A stretch of 64,000 bases of DNA from an uncultured Prevotellaceae bacterium. Lineage in GTDB: Bacteria > Bacteroidota > Bacteroidia > Bacteroidales > Bacteroidaceae. The stretch spans positions 25,423-89,422 of the forward strand of contig ONWA01000002.1 in assembly GCA_900321425.1 (NCBI GenBank), read 5' to 3'. The translations under genes and the position numbers were made by a program. This document shows, one piece after another, positions 16,439 through 26,200 of the stretch. The notes under the pieces are model-generated. The model did not search any database. It saw only the letters and a program-made list of their open reading frames with translations, and was not told the origin of the DNA. The stretch's first letter is position 1, and the number at the start of each line of letters is the position of its first letter.

Positions 16439-18598
16439 ATGCATGATATTCGTAAGAGGTGGAAGAAGCTACGGAAGAGCTCCAGTCAGGTGAACACCAG
16501 TCTGAGAGTCATCATCTCGGCAGTATTGCTGTTGGAATTGATGACGGGTATCATGTTCTATGCTGCCCAGAACTTTATCCAGCGAACGATGGAGCGGATG
16601 GTGCGTGTGGAGATGAATGCTATTTATCTCTGTTTGCGCAACCAACTGGCTGAGGCCGAGGTGACCATCGACAATATGTCGTGGGTGGCGGGCGAAAGTC
16701 TGGATGAGCCCAACTGGATGTTTGAACTGAGCCGAAGCGTCGTGAAGAACGACTCAATATTCTGGGGTTGTGGCATCGCCTTTGTTCCCAACTATTATGC
16801 TAGCAAGGGAAGATATTATGGGCCTTACTCTGTACGCAGAGGTAACGACTCCATCGAATCGCTGCAGATGGGAAGAGGTTTGGTAGACTATACCAAGAGA
16901 GAATACTACCGTTTTCCGATGGCTACGGGCGAATCGCATTGGAGCGAGGCGTATACAGACCATGTAGGAGTGAGGGGTCGGACCACGACCTATAGTGCTC
17001 CTATCCGCGATACCAAGAACCGTATCGTCGGTGTTATATTGGCCGACATCCCCGTTAGTCTGCTGCAAGATATTGTCAATGAAGAGAAAGTCTATCCGTC
17101 GACCCAGCGTCTGCTGCTGTCGGGCAATTACCATGTACTGGCTGGCGAGGTGAATCCACAGGCTATCGATGCGCTCAAACGCGTGAAGGCCAGCAGTGAT
17201 CATAAGGGCTATTTCACACAAATAGATAAGGACGGCAAGAAGCGCCATGTGTTCTTCACCCCTGTAGGGGGAAAGACCGACTGGTTGCTTGTAAATATCT
17301 TGGACGATAGTGATGTCTTCGGCCGACTGCGAATGATGCGTATGATGCTGATGCTGCCCGTATTGTTGGGCTTCCTCTTTGCCGGTCTTATCGTATGGCG
17401 CAGTTCGAAGAATATAGAGCACTTAAGGAAGGTGAATGCCGAGAAGAAACGCATCGATAGCGAGTTGCAGGTGGCCAGTCAGATACAACAGAGTCTGTTG
17501 CCTCAGGGTGAGCTGTGCGTGGATGGTCTGGAACTCGAAGGACTGCTGACACCAGCGCGTGAGGTGGGCGGCGATCTCTACGATTATTTCATACGCGACG
17601 AGAAACTGTTCTTCTGTATTGGTGATGTTAGCGGCAAGGGTGCTCCTTCTGCTATTCTGATGGCGGTCATCCATGCGCTGTTCCGTTCGGCAGCAGTCCA
17701 CGAGAGCAATCCTGCCCGTATCATGCAATTTATCAATGCGGCCTCGTGTCATAATAACAATACGAATATGTTTGTCACCGTGTTCATCGGAGTGCTCGAC
17801 TTGCCAACAGGACTCCTCCGCTATTGCGATGCAGGACACGATGCTCCCTTTGTGCTGCACGACGACACACCTTCTCTGCTTGACGTCATTCCCCATCTGC
17901 CTATCGGCGTGTTCGATGATACGAAGTACGACGTGCAGACCATCACCCTTCAACCCAACAGTAGCTTGTTCCTCTATACCGACGGACTCACAGAGGCCAT
18001 GAATGCGAAACATCAGCTGTTTGGACTGGATCGTGTGAAGACGTTGCTGGAGGGCGTCGTCAACGACTCTCCTCAGGCGATACTGGATAAGATTGTCGAA
18101 GGAGTAATGGACTTCGTGAAGAATGCCGAGCAGAGTGACGACCTGACGCTACTATCTATCAGGTATGCCCCTGTGCGGTTTGAGAGCACGCTGACCAGGA
18201 CACTGACCATTAAGAACGATGTGCGCGAGGTGGCACAGTTCAGCACCTTTATCAAGACAGTGGTGGAGGAGTTGGGCATAGAGACATCGCTCGCACGACA
18301 GATTCGTCTGGCGGTAGAGGAGGCTGTGGTCAACGTCATCGACTACGCCTATCCTGTAGGTACCGAAGGTAATGTCACCATTCGTGTCATGTCCGACGGC
18401 AAGGTTCTTCATACCCAGATTATCGACACAGGAGTGGCCTTCGACCCCACTGCGATGCAGAAGGCCGACACCTCGCTCTCTGCCGAGGATCGTAAGATAG
18501 GCGGACTGGGCATCCTGTTGGTGCGCGAACAGATGGACAGCATCAACTATGAGCGAACGGACGGAAAGAATATTCTGACACTGATCAAAAAACTATAA
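16439..18598 (+). CDS. Membrane sensor PP2C phosphatase fused to an anti-sigma-type HATPase (module 2)
   Basis: The protein has 719 residues. A membrane helix (about 22-46) precedes a Cache-like extracytoplasmic sensor (about 47-298), then a second helix (about 302-322) with a short coiled linker and no clear HAMP. The SpoIIE/PP2C domain (about 345-580) has EVGGDLYDY, GDVSGKGAPSAI, YTDGLTEAM and SDDLTLL. A GHKL ATPase (about 590-719) has LAVEEAVVNVIDYAYP and IGGLGILLVREQ. Thus one chain carries both the phosphatase and the opposing kinase of a STAS partner, which is encoded 19 bp downstream. Domain order and motifs match the separate proteins of module 1. Confidence 0.94.
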   Translation: MHDIRKRWKKLRKSSSQVNTSLRVIISAVLLLELMTGIMFYAAQNFIQRTMERMVRVEMNAIYLCLRNQLAEAEVTIDNMSWVAGESLDEPNWMFELSRSVVKNDSIFWGCGIAFVPNYYASKGRYYGPYSVRRGNDSIESLQMGRGLVDYTKREYYRFPMATGESHWSEAYTDHVGVRGRTTTYSAPIRDTKNRIVGVILADIPVSLLQDIVNEEKVYPSTQRLLLSGNYHVLAGEVNPQAIDALKRVKASSDHKGYFTQIDKDGKKRHVFFTPVGGKTDWLLVNILDDSDVFGRLRMMRMMLMLPVLLGFLFAGLIVWRSSKNIEHLRKVNAEKKRIDSELQVASQIQQSLLPQGELCVDGLELEGLLTPAREVGGDLYDYFIRDEKLFFCIGDVSGKGAPSAILMAVIHALFRSAAVHESNPARIMQFINAASCHNNNTNMFVTVFIGVLDLPTGLLRYCDAGHDAPFVLHDDTPSLLDVIPHLPIGVFDDTKYDVQTITLQPNSSLFLYTDGLTEAMNAKHQLFGLDRVKTLLEGVVNDSPQAILDKIVEGVMDFVKNAEQSDDLTLLSIRYAPVRFESTLTRTLTIKNDVREVAQFSTFIKTVVEELGIETSLARQIRLAVEEAVVNVIDYAYPVGTEGNVTIRVMSDGKVLHTQIIDTGVAFDPTAMQKADTSLSAEDRKIGGLGILLVREQMDSINYERTDGKNILTLIKKL

Positions 18599-18617
18599 TA
18601 ACAAAAATAAGAAGATT

Positions 18618-18920
18618 ATGATTGCAAAAATTGAAGAAATCGACGGCAAGTACGTTGCCACCTTACAGGGAGAAATGGATACTGCTGCAGCAGTGGAGGC
18701 CGAAGAGGTGTTGAAACCCCTCTACACGAGTAATGGTAAGGATGTGATTATCGACTGCAAAGGTCTGGAGTATATCGCATCCAGTGGTTTGCGTATTATC
18801 TTGAGTATTCTCAAGGGTGCGAAGGCATCAGGTAGTAGGGTGGTTCTGCGTGATGTGAACGACGATATCAAGAACGTGTTCAAGCTGACTGGCTTTATCA
18901 GTATCTTTGAGTTTGAATAA
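18618..18920 (+). CDS. STAS-domain antagonist protein (module 2)
   Basis: The protein has 100 residues and is a single STAS domain. LEYIASSGLRIILSI (about 49-63) contains the phosphorylatable serine. It follows the fused phosphatase-kinase by 19 bp and is presumably its substrate. The cellular target of the switch cannot be read from the sequence. Confidence 0.93.
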   Translation: MIAKIEEIDGKYVATLQGEMDTAAAVEAEEVLKPLYTSNGKDVIIDCKGLEYIASSGLRIILSILKGAKASGSRVVLRDVNDDIKNVFKLTGFISIFEFE

Positions 18921-18948
18921 CCCCTACTGAGAGGATAAACTAAAAAAA

Positions 18949-18976
18949 GAAGTGGATGAACTCATCCACTTCCTTT
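18949..18976 (+). terminator. Intrinsic terminator after the STAS gene
   Basis: GAAGTGGATGA and TCATCCACTTC form an 11-bp stem (inner pairs open to make the loop), followed by CTTTT. The mobile element's left att core begins 9 bp further on. Confidence 0.8.
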
Positions 18977-18984
18977 TGCCTTTG

Positions 18985-18997
18985 GTCGGGATGAGGC
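18985..18997 (+). repeat. Left attachment core (attL)
   Basis: GTCGGGATGAGGC is identical to the bases covering the acceptor end of tRNA-Pro at 49558-49570, while the flanking bases differ (CCCAAC here, GACTCG in the tRNA). This is the footprint left at the far end after integration into a tRNA 3' end. Between 18998 and 19203 I see only the arm repeats and the integrase promoter. Confidence 0.85.
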
Positions 18998-19124
18998 CCC
19001 AACTTTATATTGAATCTTGTTTGATAGGTATTTATAACTATTTGTGTTAACCATTTGAATTTCAGTTTCTTTCGATATTCTTGATGTATAAGTCTGTATA
19101 TTCTAATCAAGCCAATTAAAGATT

Positions 19125-19146
19125 ATCACGCCAAAATCACGCCAAA
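19125..19146 (+). repeat. Tandem 11-mer at the left end, putative integrase arm site
   Basis: ATCACGCCAAA occurs twice in direct tandem. The same pair occurs at 49456-49477 in the same orientation. Paired repeats near both ends of an element suit the arm-type binding sites of its tyrosine recombinase. Confidence 0.75.
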
Positions 19147-19175
19147 AATTCCTTGGCATTTTGAAGAATTATTCA

Positions 19176-19183
19176 TACCTTTG
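19176..19183 (+). promoter_or_regulatory. Promoter -7 motif for the integrase gene
   Basis: TACCTTTG followed by CACC ends 20 bp before the integrase ATG and 30 bp after the arm repeat. Integrase bound at the arm site could therefore cover its own promoter. Confidence 0.65.
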
Positions 19184-19203
19184 CACCTATATTTTGATAA
19201 GGT

Positions 19204-20736
19204 ATGGCACAGATTGAGTTGAAGTTGTCTGCAAGGGTTCAGAAAGAAACTGGTATGCGCGAGGTGATGATTCGTTTCGTGCAAGGATGGAAGTTTAATG
19301 CTCGCGCCAAGAGCGGTATTTTCGTATCGCCCGACTATTTTGAGTATTTCATTGATAGGACAAAGACGGAAAAGGCTGGTGTTAAGGTGCCCAACAGCTT
19401 AATAACAATAACAGAAGATAGAGCGGAACAAAAACACTTCTTCCTCCGTGAAAGTGGTCTTGTTGTGATAAAGCAGCGTCTTGATACACCAGATGTCAAA
19501 TATCATCGTGAACAGGCCAATAGGCTTGATGAGTTGAAAAAGGTTATAATCGCAGCATATGAGAGCAATCGTGATACAGAGATTACCAGTGAATGGCTAC
19601 AGCTTGTCGTTGACAAATATGTCCATCCAGAGAACTATATGATCAAGACTGAGAATAAGAAAACGTTCTATGAACTGGTCGAGGAATATATTACGAAACG
19701 TCAGCTTGCAGAGTCCCACGCAAGAGTATATCGTGTACTTTCAAGAGAGGTAGCCCGCTTTGAAGGATTTGTAAGGGCAACAGAGTACAAATACAGGGAT
19801 TTCACCTTTGATGTGGATATAGTAAGCAAGCACATAGTAGAGAGTTTCCTCGACTATCTCCGCAATGAATACTCACTATCGCTTTTGCATAAAGAACTAT
19901 TCGATAAGTTACTGTCTAATTATCCTGCCAGTGTTACTAAGGGCAATATGAAGGTTGAAGATCGTGGTGAGAATACGGTAATCAAAGCTGCAGAGCGCAT
20001 GAAAGCTCTTTTCAACTGGATGAATGAAGAAGGCATTACTACCAACCGCCCGTTCGATGGCATTACTATAGGTAAAGAGAAAGTTGGCACACCTTATTAT
20101 ATTACTATATCTGAGAGAAACCAAATAGCGGAAGCCGACCTACACGCCAATTATGAGGCTATGAGTGAAGAGGAACGCAAAGGAATAAGCAAGATACATC
20201 TTGACGGTTACACTGTTCAACGAGACATCTTCGTATTCCAATGTTTTGTCGGCTGTCGCGTAGGTGACTTGTTTCGACTGCGTCCGAGTAACCTTGTTAA
20301 TGGCATGCTGGTCTATACGCCTCACAAGACGAAAGATAATGGCGAACAAGCTGTTCAAGCTCGCGTTCCCCTTCATCCGAAAGCGGTGGAATTGATAAAG
20401 AAATACGAGGGTGTTGACAAACAAGGACGTCTCTTCCCATTTATCAGTGGGCAAAAGTACAATGACTCTATCAAGAAGATCTTCACGCTTGCAGGCATTA
20501 CAAGGAATGTTGAAATCCGTAATGCCAAGACCGGCGAGACAGAGATGGTTCCCATCAACACCGTTGCATCCAGTCACCTGGCTCGCAGGACGTTTATCGG
20601 CAATGCCTATTTTAAGGTGGCCGACCCTAACCTAATTGGGAAGATGTCGGGGCATGTGGATGGCTCCAGGGCATTTAAGAGATATCGTAATATAGAAGAC
20701 GAGACGCTAAAGAGCGTTATCGACTTAATAGGTTAA
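19204..20736 (+). CDS. Tyrosine recombinase (integrase)
   Basis: The protein has 510 residues. An N-terminal arm-binding domain (about 1-150) and a SAM-like core-binding domain (about 155-285) precede the catalytic domain (about 300-510). The catalytic set is visible: R352 in VGCRVGDLF, K near 375, H458 and R461 in SSHLARRTF, H484 in SGHVDG, and nucleophile Y494 in FKRYRNI. The size and domain plan are those of Bacteroidetes conjugative and mobilizable element integrases. It would catalyse recombination between the tRNA-Pro site and the element circle. It is the first gene inside the left end and reads inward. Confidence 0.95.
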   Translation: MAQIELKLSARVQKETGMREVMIRFVQGWKFNARAKSGIFVSPDYFEYFIDRTKTEKAGVKVPNSLITITEDRAEQKHFFLRESGLVVIKQRLDTPDVKYHREQANRLDELKKVIIAAYESNRDTEITSEWLQLVVDKYVHPENYMIKTENKKTFYELVEEYITKRQLAESHARVYRVLSREVARFEGFVRATEYKYRDFTFDVDIVSKHIVESFLDYLRNEYSLSLLHKELFDKLLSNYPASVTKGNMKVEDRGENTVIKAAERMKALFNWMNEEGITTNRPFDGITIGKEKVGTPYYITISERNQIAEADLHANYEAMSEEERKGISKIHLDGYTVQRDIFVFQCFVGCRVGDLFRLRPSNLVNGMLVYTPHKTKDNGEQAVQARVPLHPKAVELIKKYEGVDKQGRLFPFISGQKYNDSIKKIFTLAGITRNVEIRNAKTGETEMVPINTVASSHLARRTFIGNAYFKVADPNLIGKMSGHVDGSRAFKRYRNIEDETLKSVIDLIG

Positions 20737-20748
20737 AGTCCTCTCCAA

Positions 20749-21537
20749 TTATTCTTTTGCTATGATTTCAGATGAATCGGTTTGTTCTGGTTCATCTAAA
20801 ATCTTTTTTATGTTAGCCTCCAAAAAGAAAAAGGTTGCCATATTCATTACATCTATGCCCTCTCTCTTTATTAAGGTATCCCAGTTGTCAATAGAAATAT
20901 CGTTATCTTGCTTAAATTTTTGCATCTGAGAATACACTTCCCTAAGATACTCTTTGAGTTTGGCGTTTTCAGAAACCAATTCTTCATTCCGCTTTAGAAT
21001 TCTCCCCCATTGCTTTAAAGAACTATCAGACATGGGCGTTTCGCTTTGTGAGGATGCTTTCTCTTTATTCCCATCGGAGAGATTGCTTTCGTAAAAGTCA
21101 GAAAAGAAATTATAGTCGAGAATGTTTGATATTTCAATCAGTCTGCCAGTATCTATTGATTCCTTTTTAAGTATCCTGCTAACTACAGGCTGTTTCACGC
21201 CCAGATGGTTTGCAAATTCAACTTGTGTCATCTTTATATTTCTCAGCCGTGACTCAATATTTGTGCCAATTTGTATCTCTCTGTTTAGACTGTAACCATT
21301 CTTTGCATTATCCGAATCGCCGCAATAATCTGAAAAGAAATTGTAGTCCAATATACCGCACAGTTCTATCAATTTTGATGTCTCAATCGTTTCTTTCTTG
21401 AAAATGCGTGTGACATTTGAAGGTGGGATGTTCAACCTTCTGGCAAATTCCACCTGAGTCATTCCCGACCTTTTGAACTCCCTTACGATAAGAGAACCTA
21501 TATTGATACCGGGTATATTGACCGAATTAGCTACCAT
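20749..21537 (-). CDS. Regulator with two tandem XRE-type HTH domains
   Basis: The protein has 262 residues. Two copies of the same unit follow each other: residues about 11-72 contain MTQVEFARRLNIPPSNVTRI and LDYNFFSDY, and residues about 90-147 contain MTQVEFANHLGVKQPVVSRI and LDYNFFSDF. The shared tail LDYNFFSD shows that this is an internal duplication. A polar linker and a predicted coiled coil (about 175-210) follow. It probably binds a tandem or spaced operator as an element-control repressor. It is transcribed toward the integrase gene (convergent, 12 bp apart) and divergently from the HTH/parA operon, the usual place for an element regulator. Confidence 0.85.
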   Translation of the reverse strand: MVANSVNIPGINIGSLIVREFKRSGMTQVEFARRLNIPPSNVTRIFKKETIETSKLIELCGILDYNFFSDYCGDSDNAKNGYSLNREIQIGTNIESRLRNIKMTQVEFANHLGVKQPVVSRILKKESIDTGRLIEISNILDYNFFSDFYESNLSDGNKEKASSQSETPMSDSSLKQWGRILKRNEELVSENAKLKEYLREVYSQMQKFKQDNDISIDNWDTLIKREGIDVMNMATFFFLEANIKKILDEPEQTDSSEIIAKE

Positions 21538-21615
21538 ATTTATCGAATATAATTAAATAAAGTTAAAATATAAAAGAAAAGATACCAATATTGTTATGAA
21601 TATAACTTAAATGAT

Positions 21616-21623
21616 TACCTTTG
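21616..21623 (+). promoter_or_regulatory. Promoter -7 motif for the HTH-parA operon
   Basis: TACCTTTG followed by CGCCC lies 106 bp upstream of ATG 21730. On the other strand TATCTTTG at 21683-21690 could serve the divergent regulator gene, so the two transcripts may overlap at their 5' ends. Confidence 0.55.
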
Positions 21624-21729
21624 CGCCCAGAAATATAATCATATAGATAACATTCTAAAGCGCGATGGATATAAATCCGATGCAAAGATACAATAATAAT
21701 TTGAAATTAAGTAATAAAATATAAATAAA

Positions 21730-22113
21730 ATGATAATGACAGGCAAAAATTTACAAAACATCGGTAACCCAGCTAATGGTTGGGAACCTAATTTTGGTGA
21801 CCAGTTGTTGGCCAGCAATTTGGTATCGGAAATCATCAAGTCGAAAGATCACATCTCTTTGACGTTTACGGGAGAGGGAGCCATTGCGTTTGCCAAGGCT
21901 CTACGGGGAATCCCAGAGCAAGAGGCGAAAGCAGTGCAGGAAGCCTCTCCAGAACTTAACCTCATTCCAAAGCGTGAAGTAATGGAGCGATTATCTGTAA
22001 CGCATGCCACTCTATGGAATTGGGAGAAGAAGAAGTATCTAGTCCCTGTAAAGATTGGCAGACGAGTATTCTACCGTTGCGAGGATATAAACAAGTTGCA
22101 GCGTGGCGAGTGA
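21730..22113 (+). CDS. Excisionase-like helix-turn-helix DNA-binding protein
   Basis: The protein has 127 residues. The C-terminal half (about 75-125) has the winged HTH of the HTH_17/MerR-like group: LIPKREVMERLSVTHATLWNW, then a turn, then VPVKIGRRVFYRCEDINKL. The N-terminal 70 residues are typical of a family found beside mobilization and replication genes of Bacteroidetes elements. It probably acts as an excision or replication accessory factor. It is the first gene of the parA-primase operon. Confidence 0.75.
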   Translation: MIMTGKNLQNIGNPANGWEPNFGDQLLASNLVSEIIKSKDHISLTFTGEGAIAFAKALRGIPEQEAKAVQEASPELNLIPKREVMERLSVTHATLWNWEKKKYLVPVKIGRRVFYRCEDINKLQRGE

Positions 22114-22146
22114 GGGAGTCTTTCCATGGCTCATTTACATAATTAT

Positions 22147-22178
22147 ATAATGTATTTCAATAATATAATTCTATAATA
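22147..22178 (+). repeat. AT-rich repeat upstream of parA, copy 1
   Basis: A 32-bp AT-rich segment with the core TTCAATAAT shares about 26 of 32 bases with 23215-23246. The two copies bracket the parA and small-partner genes, which would suit a partition-protein binding site or operator. Confidence 0.4.
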
Positions 22179-22179
22179 T

Positions 22180-22827
22180 ATGAATAAGGTCATCCTAATT
22201 TCAAATATCAAGGGCGGCGTAGGAAAGACTACGCTATGCGCCTTGTTCTGCGAGTACCTCAAAGAAAAAGGATTTGAGGTTGCTGCATGTGACGCAGACA
22301 TTCAGGCATCATTGTCAAGACATAGGGAGCGAGAACTTGAAGCTGATCCTAAGCAGTACACCTCATGGCCCATTGGCAGACTCGACACTCGCAATGCGAG
22401 CAAGCTCGAGAAATATCTTAAGGAACTGCATCATAAAGATGGCGTAATCGTTATAGACTGTCCTGGCAACCTTAATGACAACAACCTATCATTAGTATAT
22501 AGGTCTGCTGACATGATTATCATCCCCATGGCTTACGATGTAGACACAATAGATGCAACGGGTATATTTGTTTCTGTTGTCAGACGCATGTCACGTGCCC
22601 CATTCGTATTTATACCCAACCGTATCAATGTTGTCGAGGGTAAGGCTAAGGAACTACAGATGCGCGACGAAACCATAGACATCCTTGGTAAACTTGGAAC
22701 AGTTACACCGAGAATCAAACAGAGTGTAGTAGTCAAGCGCTACTCCACCCTGTATCCCTTAGACAAATATCAGTATGCTGCCGTGGAGCATGCTTTTAAT
22801 AAGATAATCGAGGAAATTAAGAAGTAG
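22180..22827 (+). CDS. parA: ParA family ATPase
   Basis: The protein has 215 residues. The deviant Walker A KGGVGKTT is at residues 11-18, and VIVIDCPGNLND (Walker A' region) is near 90. There is no N-terminal HTH, so it is a short type Ib-like ParA. In mobile elements such proteins partition the replicating circle or help replication/transfer genes. The gene for its probable partner begins 5 bp downstream. Confidence 0.92.
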   Translation: MNKVILISNIKGGVGKTTLCALFCEYLKEKGFEVAACDADIQASLSRHRERELEADPKQYTSWPIGRLDTRNASKLEKYLKELHHKDGVIVIDCPGNLNDNNLSLVYRSADMIIIPMAYDVDTIDATGIFVSVVRRMSRAPFVFIPNRINVVEGKAKELQMRDETIDILGKLGTVTPRIKQSVVVKRYSTLYPLDKYQYAAVEHAFNKIIEEIKK

Positions 22828-22832
22828 AGACT

Positions 22833-23198
22833 ATGAACAACAATGAAAATAATGTCGTTAATCCGCTGTTGGCCAAAGGTAGCCGTGGAGTTTCGCTCGC
22901 AGATGAGGTTATGAGCATTACTTGTTCCGAAGGTATGGACGATGCTACAACAGAAGAGTCTGATGAGCCGAAGAAAGCCGCTCAGAAAGTAAATGGGTGG
23001 AGCATCTTTAAGGATGGGTTAGAAAAATATACAGGTGTAAAGGGACAGGGGTCTGCCATCTGGGTTCCAACGGAAGTGAAGAAACGAATTGAGGCCATCA
23101 GAGCTAAGGCCAGCACCAACATCCCCATCCGCTCTATGGCAGCTGCTATGATTATGGCTTTCATAGAAGAACATAAGAAAGAACTATCCAAGCTCTAA
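22833..23198 (+). CDS. Small putative ParA partner, DNA-binding
   Basis: The protein has 121 residues. The N-terminal half is acidic and probably disordered (DDATTEESDEPKK). The C-terminal half has a basic strand-helix-helix pattern (SAIWVPTEVKKRIEAIRAKA, then PIRSMAAAMIMAFIEEH) reminiscent of ribbon-helix-helix or DUF3408-like proteins. Position right after parA suggests a centromere-binding role. The family is not firmly recognised. Confidence 0.65.
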   Translation: MNNNENNVVNPLLAKGSRGVSLADEVMSITCSEGMDDATTEESDEPKKAAQKVNGWSIFKDGLEKYTGVKGQGSAIWVPTEVKKRIEAIRAKASTNIPIRSMAAAMIMAFIEEHKKELSKL

Positions 23199-23214
23199 TA
23201 TATTATATAAAAGA

Positions 23215-23246
23215 ATAATGCACTTCAATAATGTAACTATATAAAA
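23215..23246 (+). repeat. AT-rich repeat upstream of the primase gene, copy 2
   Basis: This is the second copy of the AT-rich segment at 22147-22178, again with core TTCAATAAT, lying directly after the parA partner gene and before the primase gene. Confidence 0.4.
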
Positions 23247-23263
23247 GATTACGGAGAAAGTAT

Positions 23264-26200
23264 ATGTCAATAGAAAAGAAATACATAGATATGGTTCTCG
23301 ACAAGGTTGAACTTGTTGATGTTGTTTCTGATTATGTCGATCTGAAGGCTAAGGGACATCGAGCTTGGGGATGCTGTCCATTTCACAACGAGGACACTGC
23401 ATCCTTCTGCGTTGACCTCAACAAGAACCTTTGGCACTGTTTCGGATGCCAGAAGGGGGGCAATGTCATCAACTTTGTAATGGAGATAGAAGGCCTGCCG
23501 TTCCCTCTGGCAGTGAAGAAACTCCTTAAAGACAAATTGAACATTGAGTTGAAAGATGAAGAATTGATGTCTACCCCTGAAGAGGAAGAGAAATATAAGA
23601 AGATAGAGTCTATGCGCATCATTAACGACAAACTCTGTTCGTTCTTTGAAAGTGAGCTGCGAAGGGACACGCCAGATGCTAAAGCCGCTTTAAGCTATAT
23701 GCGACAAAGGTGGAATGAAGAATTCTGCAAGGAAAGTAGAATTGGTTATGCTCCCCGTGATAGCAGACAGGTTCTTCAGTATGCCGAGAAGTCAGGGCTT
23801 AATATCGAACTGATGAAGGAAATGGGGCTGTTGTTCGTTAGCGAAAAGGCCAACTCGCTTTATTGCCCTTATTGGAACCGTGTCATGATTCCTATTCGTG
23901 ACCGCTATTCCAATATCATTGGTTTTACTGCACGAACACTCGATGAAGATACAGATAAGCGTAAGTATATCAACTCATGCGATAGTGCAGTTTACCATAA
24001 AAGCGAGTCGGTCTTTGGCATTCATAACGCAATGATCAAGGCGAGACGAAACGAGAAACTGTACTTGGTTGAGGGTGGCCCGGATGTGTTGAAGTTGCAA
24101 TCGGTGGGCATTCTTAATACAATAGCTTCATTGGGTGGAGCTTGGACGAAGGAACAGTTTCTGTTGCTAAAGAGTTATCGCTTACAGAATTGCACACTCA
24201 CTTTCATTCCTGACTCGGATATACCAAAAGCGGGAGAAAGGCTTGGAGCAGGCTTCAAGAATGTCCTTGAAAACGGCAGACTTGCTATGAGTTGCGGCTT
24301 TACGGTCAATGTTGCGGAGATCCCCATCCCTATAGGTGTTGGCTCGCCACAGAAAATGGATCCAGATAGCTTCTTTGTTAGTGCTAATGACATGAGCAAA
24401 CTGACAGAGAAGGAGTTTATCCTATGGTATTTCGAGAAGAACTTGGACAAGGATGGGACTACAGAAACCAAACAAAAGGTTATTGAGGAAGTTGCCGACC
24501 TGCTACTTTCATTGAAGAGTGAAGACATCCTTGAAGCCTATGTTACGAAGTTGGCAAAAATGGATGGAACAAAAGCATTATGGCGCCAAGCTATAAGTTC
24601 GGCTAAGGTACGCCAGCAGCAGAGACGGTCTGAAAAGCACAAGAATGGAGGGATAGACATGCTACGTGTCTATGGGTTTGCCGAGCGTAATAAGTGCTAT
24701 TACGGCCTTGATAAATATGGGGATGAGATTCCTTGGTCTAATTTTGTACTGAGGCCGTTGTTCCATATTAAAGATGACTTACGTCCTGTAAGGTTGTTTG
24801 AAATAGACAACTGTGAGCCAGAAGACAAGGCCGAGGTGATAGAGATTGATATGGACACCTTCACGTCCTCGAAATCTATGCGTAAATACCTACTGGGGCG
24901 CGGAAACTATATCTGGATGGCTGGTGACGAGCAACTTATTCGTCTACAACGGTTCCTTGCTAAGACTACCGAGACTGCCACGGAGATCAAACAGCTTGGG
25001 TGGCAGAAAGAAGGATTCTATGCTTTCAGTAATGGAGTCTTGGAGGATGGCGAGTGGCATCCCATCGACGACATGGGGATAGTGAGAATAGACGCTGGCA
25101 TCTTTTATCTTCCGGCGCTGTCTGCTATTTATCGTAATTCTAAAGAACTTTATGTCAATGAGCGGAGATTCCGGCTGACAAGCTATAGCAATGTGTCACT
25201 CGAAGAGTATTTTCGGCAGATCGTCCGCGTTTTCGGCGATAATGCCAAAGTAGCCCTTGCTTTTTATACGTGTTCTCTCTTTGCCGATGTCATCAGGGGA
25301 CGAGGAATCAAGATACCCATCCTCAATCTTTTTGGTCAACCCGGAACCGGCAAAACAGAACTCGCCAATACGATGATGTCTTTTTTTGTAGTTGAGCATG
25401 AGGCACCGAATATTGAATCAACGATAGCGTCTTTAACGGACTATGTAGCCTCCATGTCTAATGCCTTGGTACATATTGACGAGTACAAGAACTCTATCGA
25501 CGAGAAGAAGTCTCAGTTCTTGAAAGACATCTGGGGTGGTGTCGGGCGCATGCGAATGAATATGGACAAGGACAAGAAACGTGAACAAGCCCGTGTGGAC
25601 TCTGTCTTGATGCTGACTGGTCAGGAGATGCCGACAGTTGATTTTGCATTGTTCACTCGACTGATATTCCTCTCTTGTGAGAAAAACACCTTTTCTGACG
25701 ATGACCAGCGACGCTACGAAGAGCTAATGAAACTACGCATGATGGGAGCTTCCCATATCACGATAGAACTGTTGAAGCATCGGGATAAATTCGAGGCTTC
25801 ATTAGGTTCGGCTTGGAAAAAGGCCGAAACCGACATGAAGTACGGACTGAGAGGTGATCAGTTGGCAGTTGATCGCCTCCGTACTAACTGGTCTGTGGTC
25901 TTAGCTGCATATATGGCTATGTCTGATAGCATCCAGTGGCCGTTCAGTTACGAGGAATTACTCTCTATCTGCATCAATCTCTGCAAAAGGCAGAATAGTC
26001 TCTGCACCACCGTTGATGAGGTTGCCGGATTCTGGCAGATAGTAAGTGCAGCCATACAGATGGGCAAGTTGGTTAACGAGCAGGACTTCATGGTGAAGAA
26101 TGTCTCAATGCTGAAGGTGGCAGGTGTCACAGAGCCTGTTGAATTCTTTGGAACCAAAGCAGTACTCATGATTCGCAAGGAAATCTTCTTTACGCGTTAT

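Noticed and set aside
16754-18013. Antisense frames of about 200 codons opposite the fused phosphatase gene
   Set aside because: They lie entirely within a gene with clear domains; such shadows are common in this codon usage.
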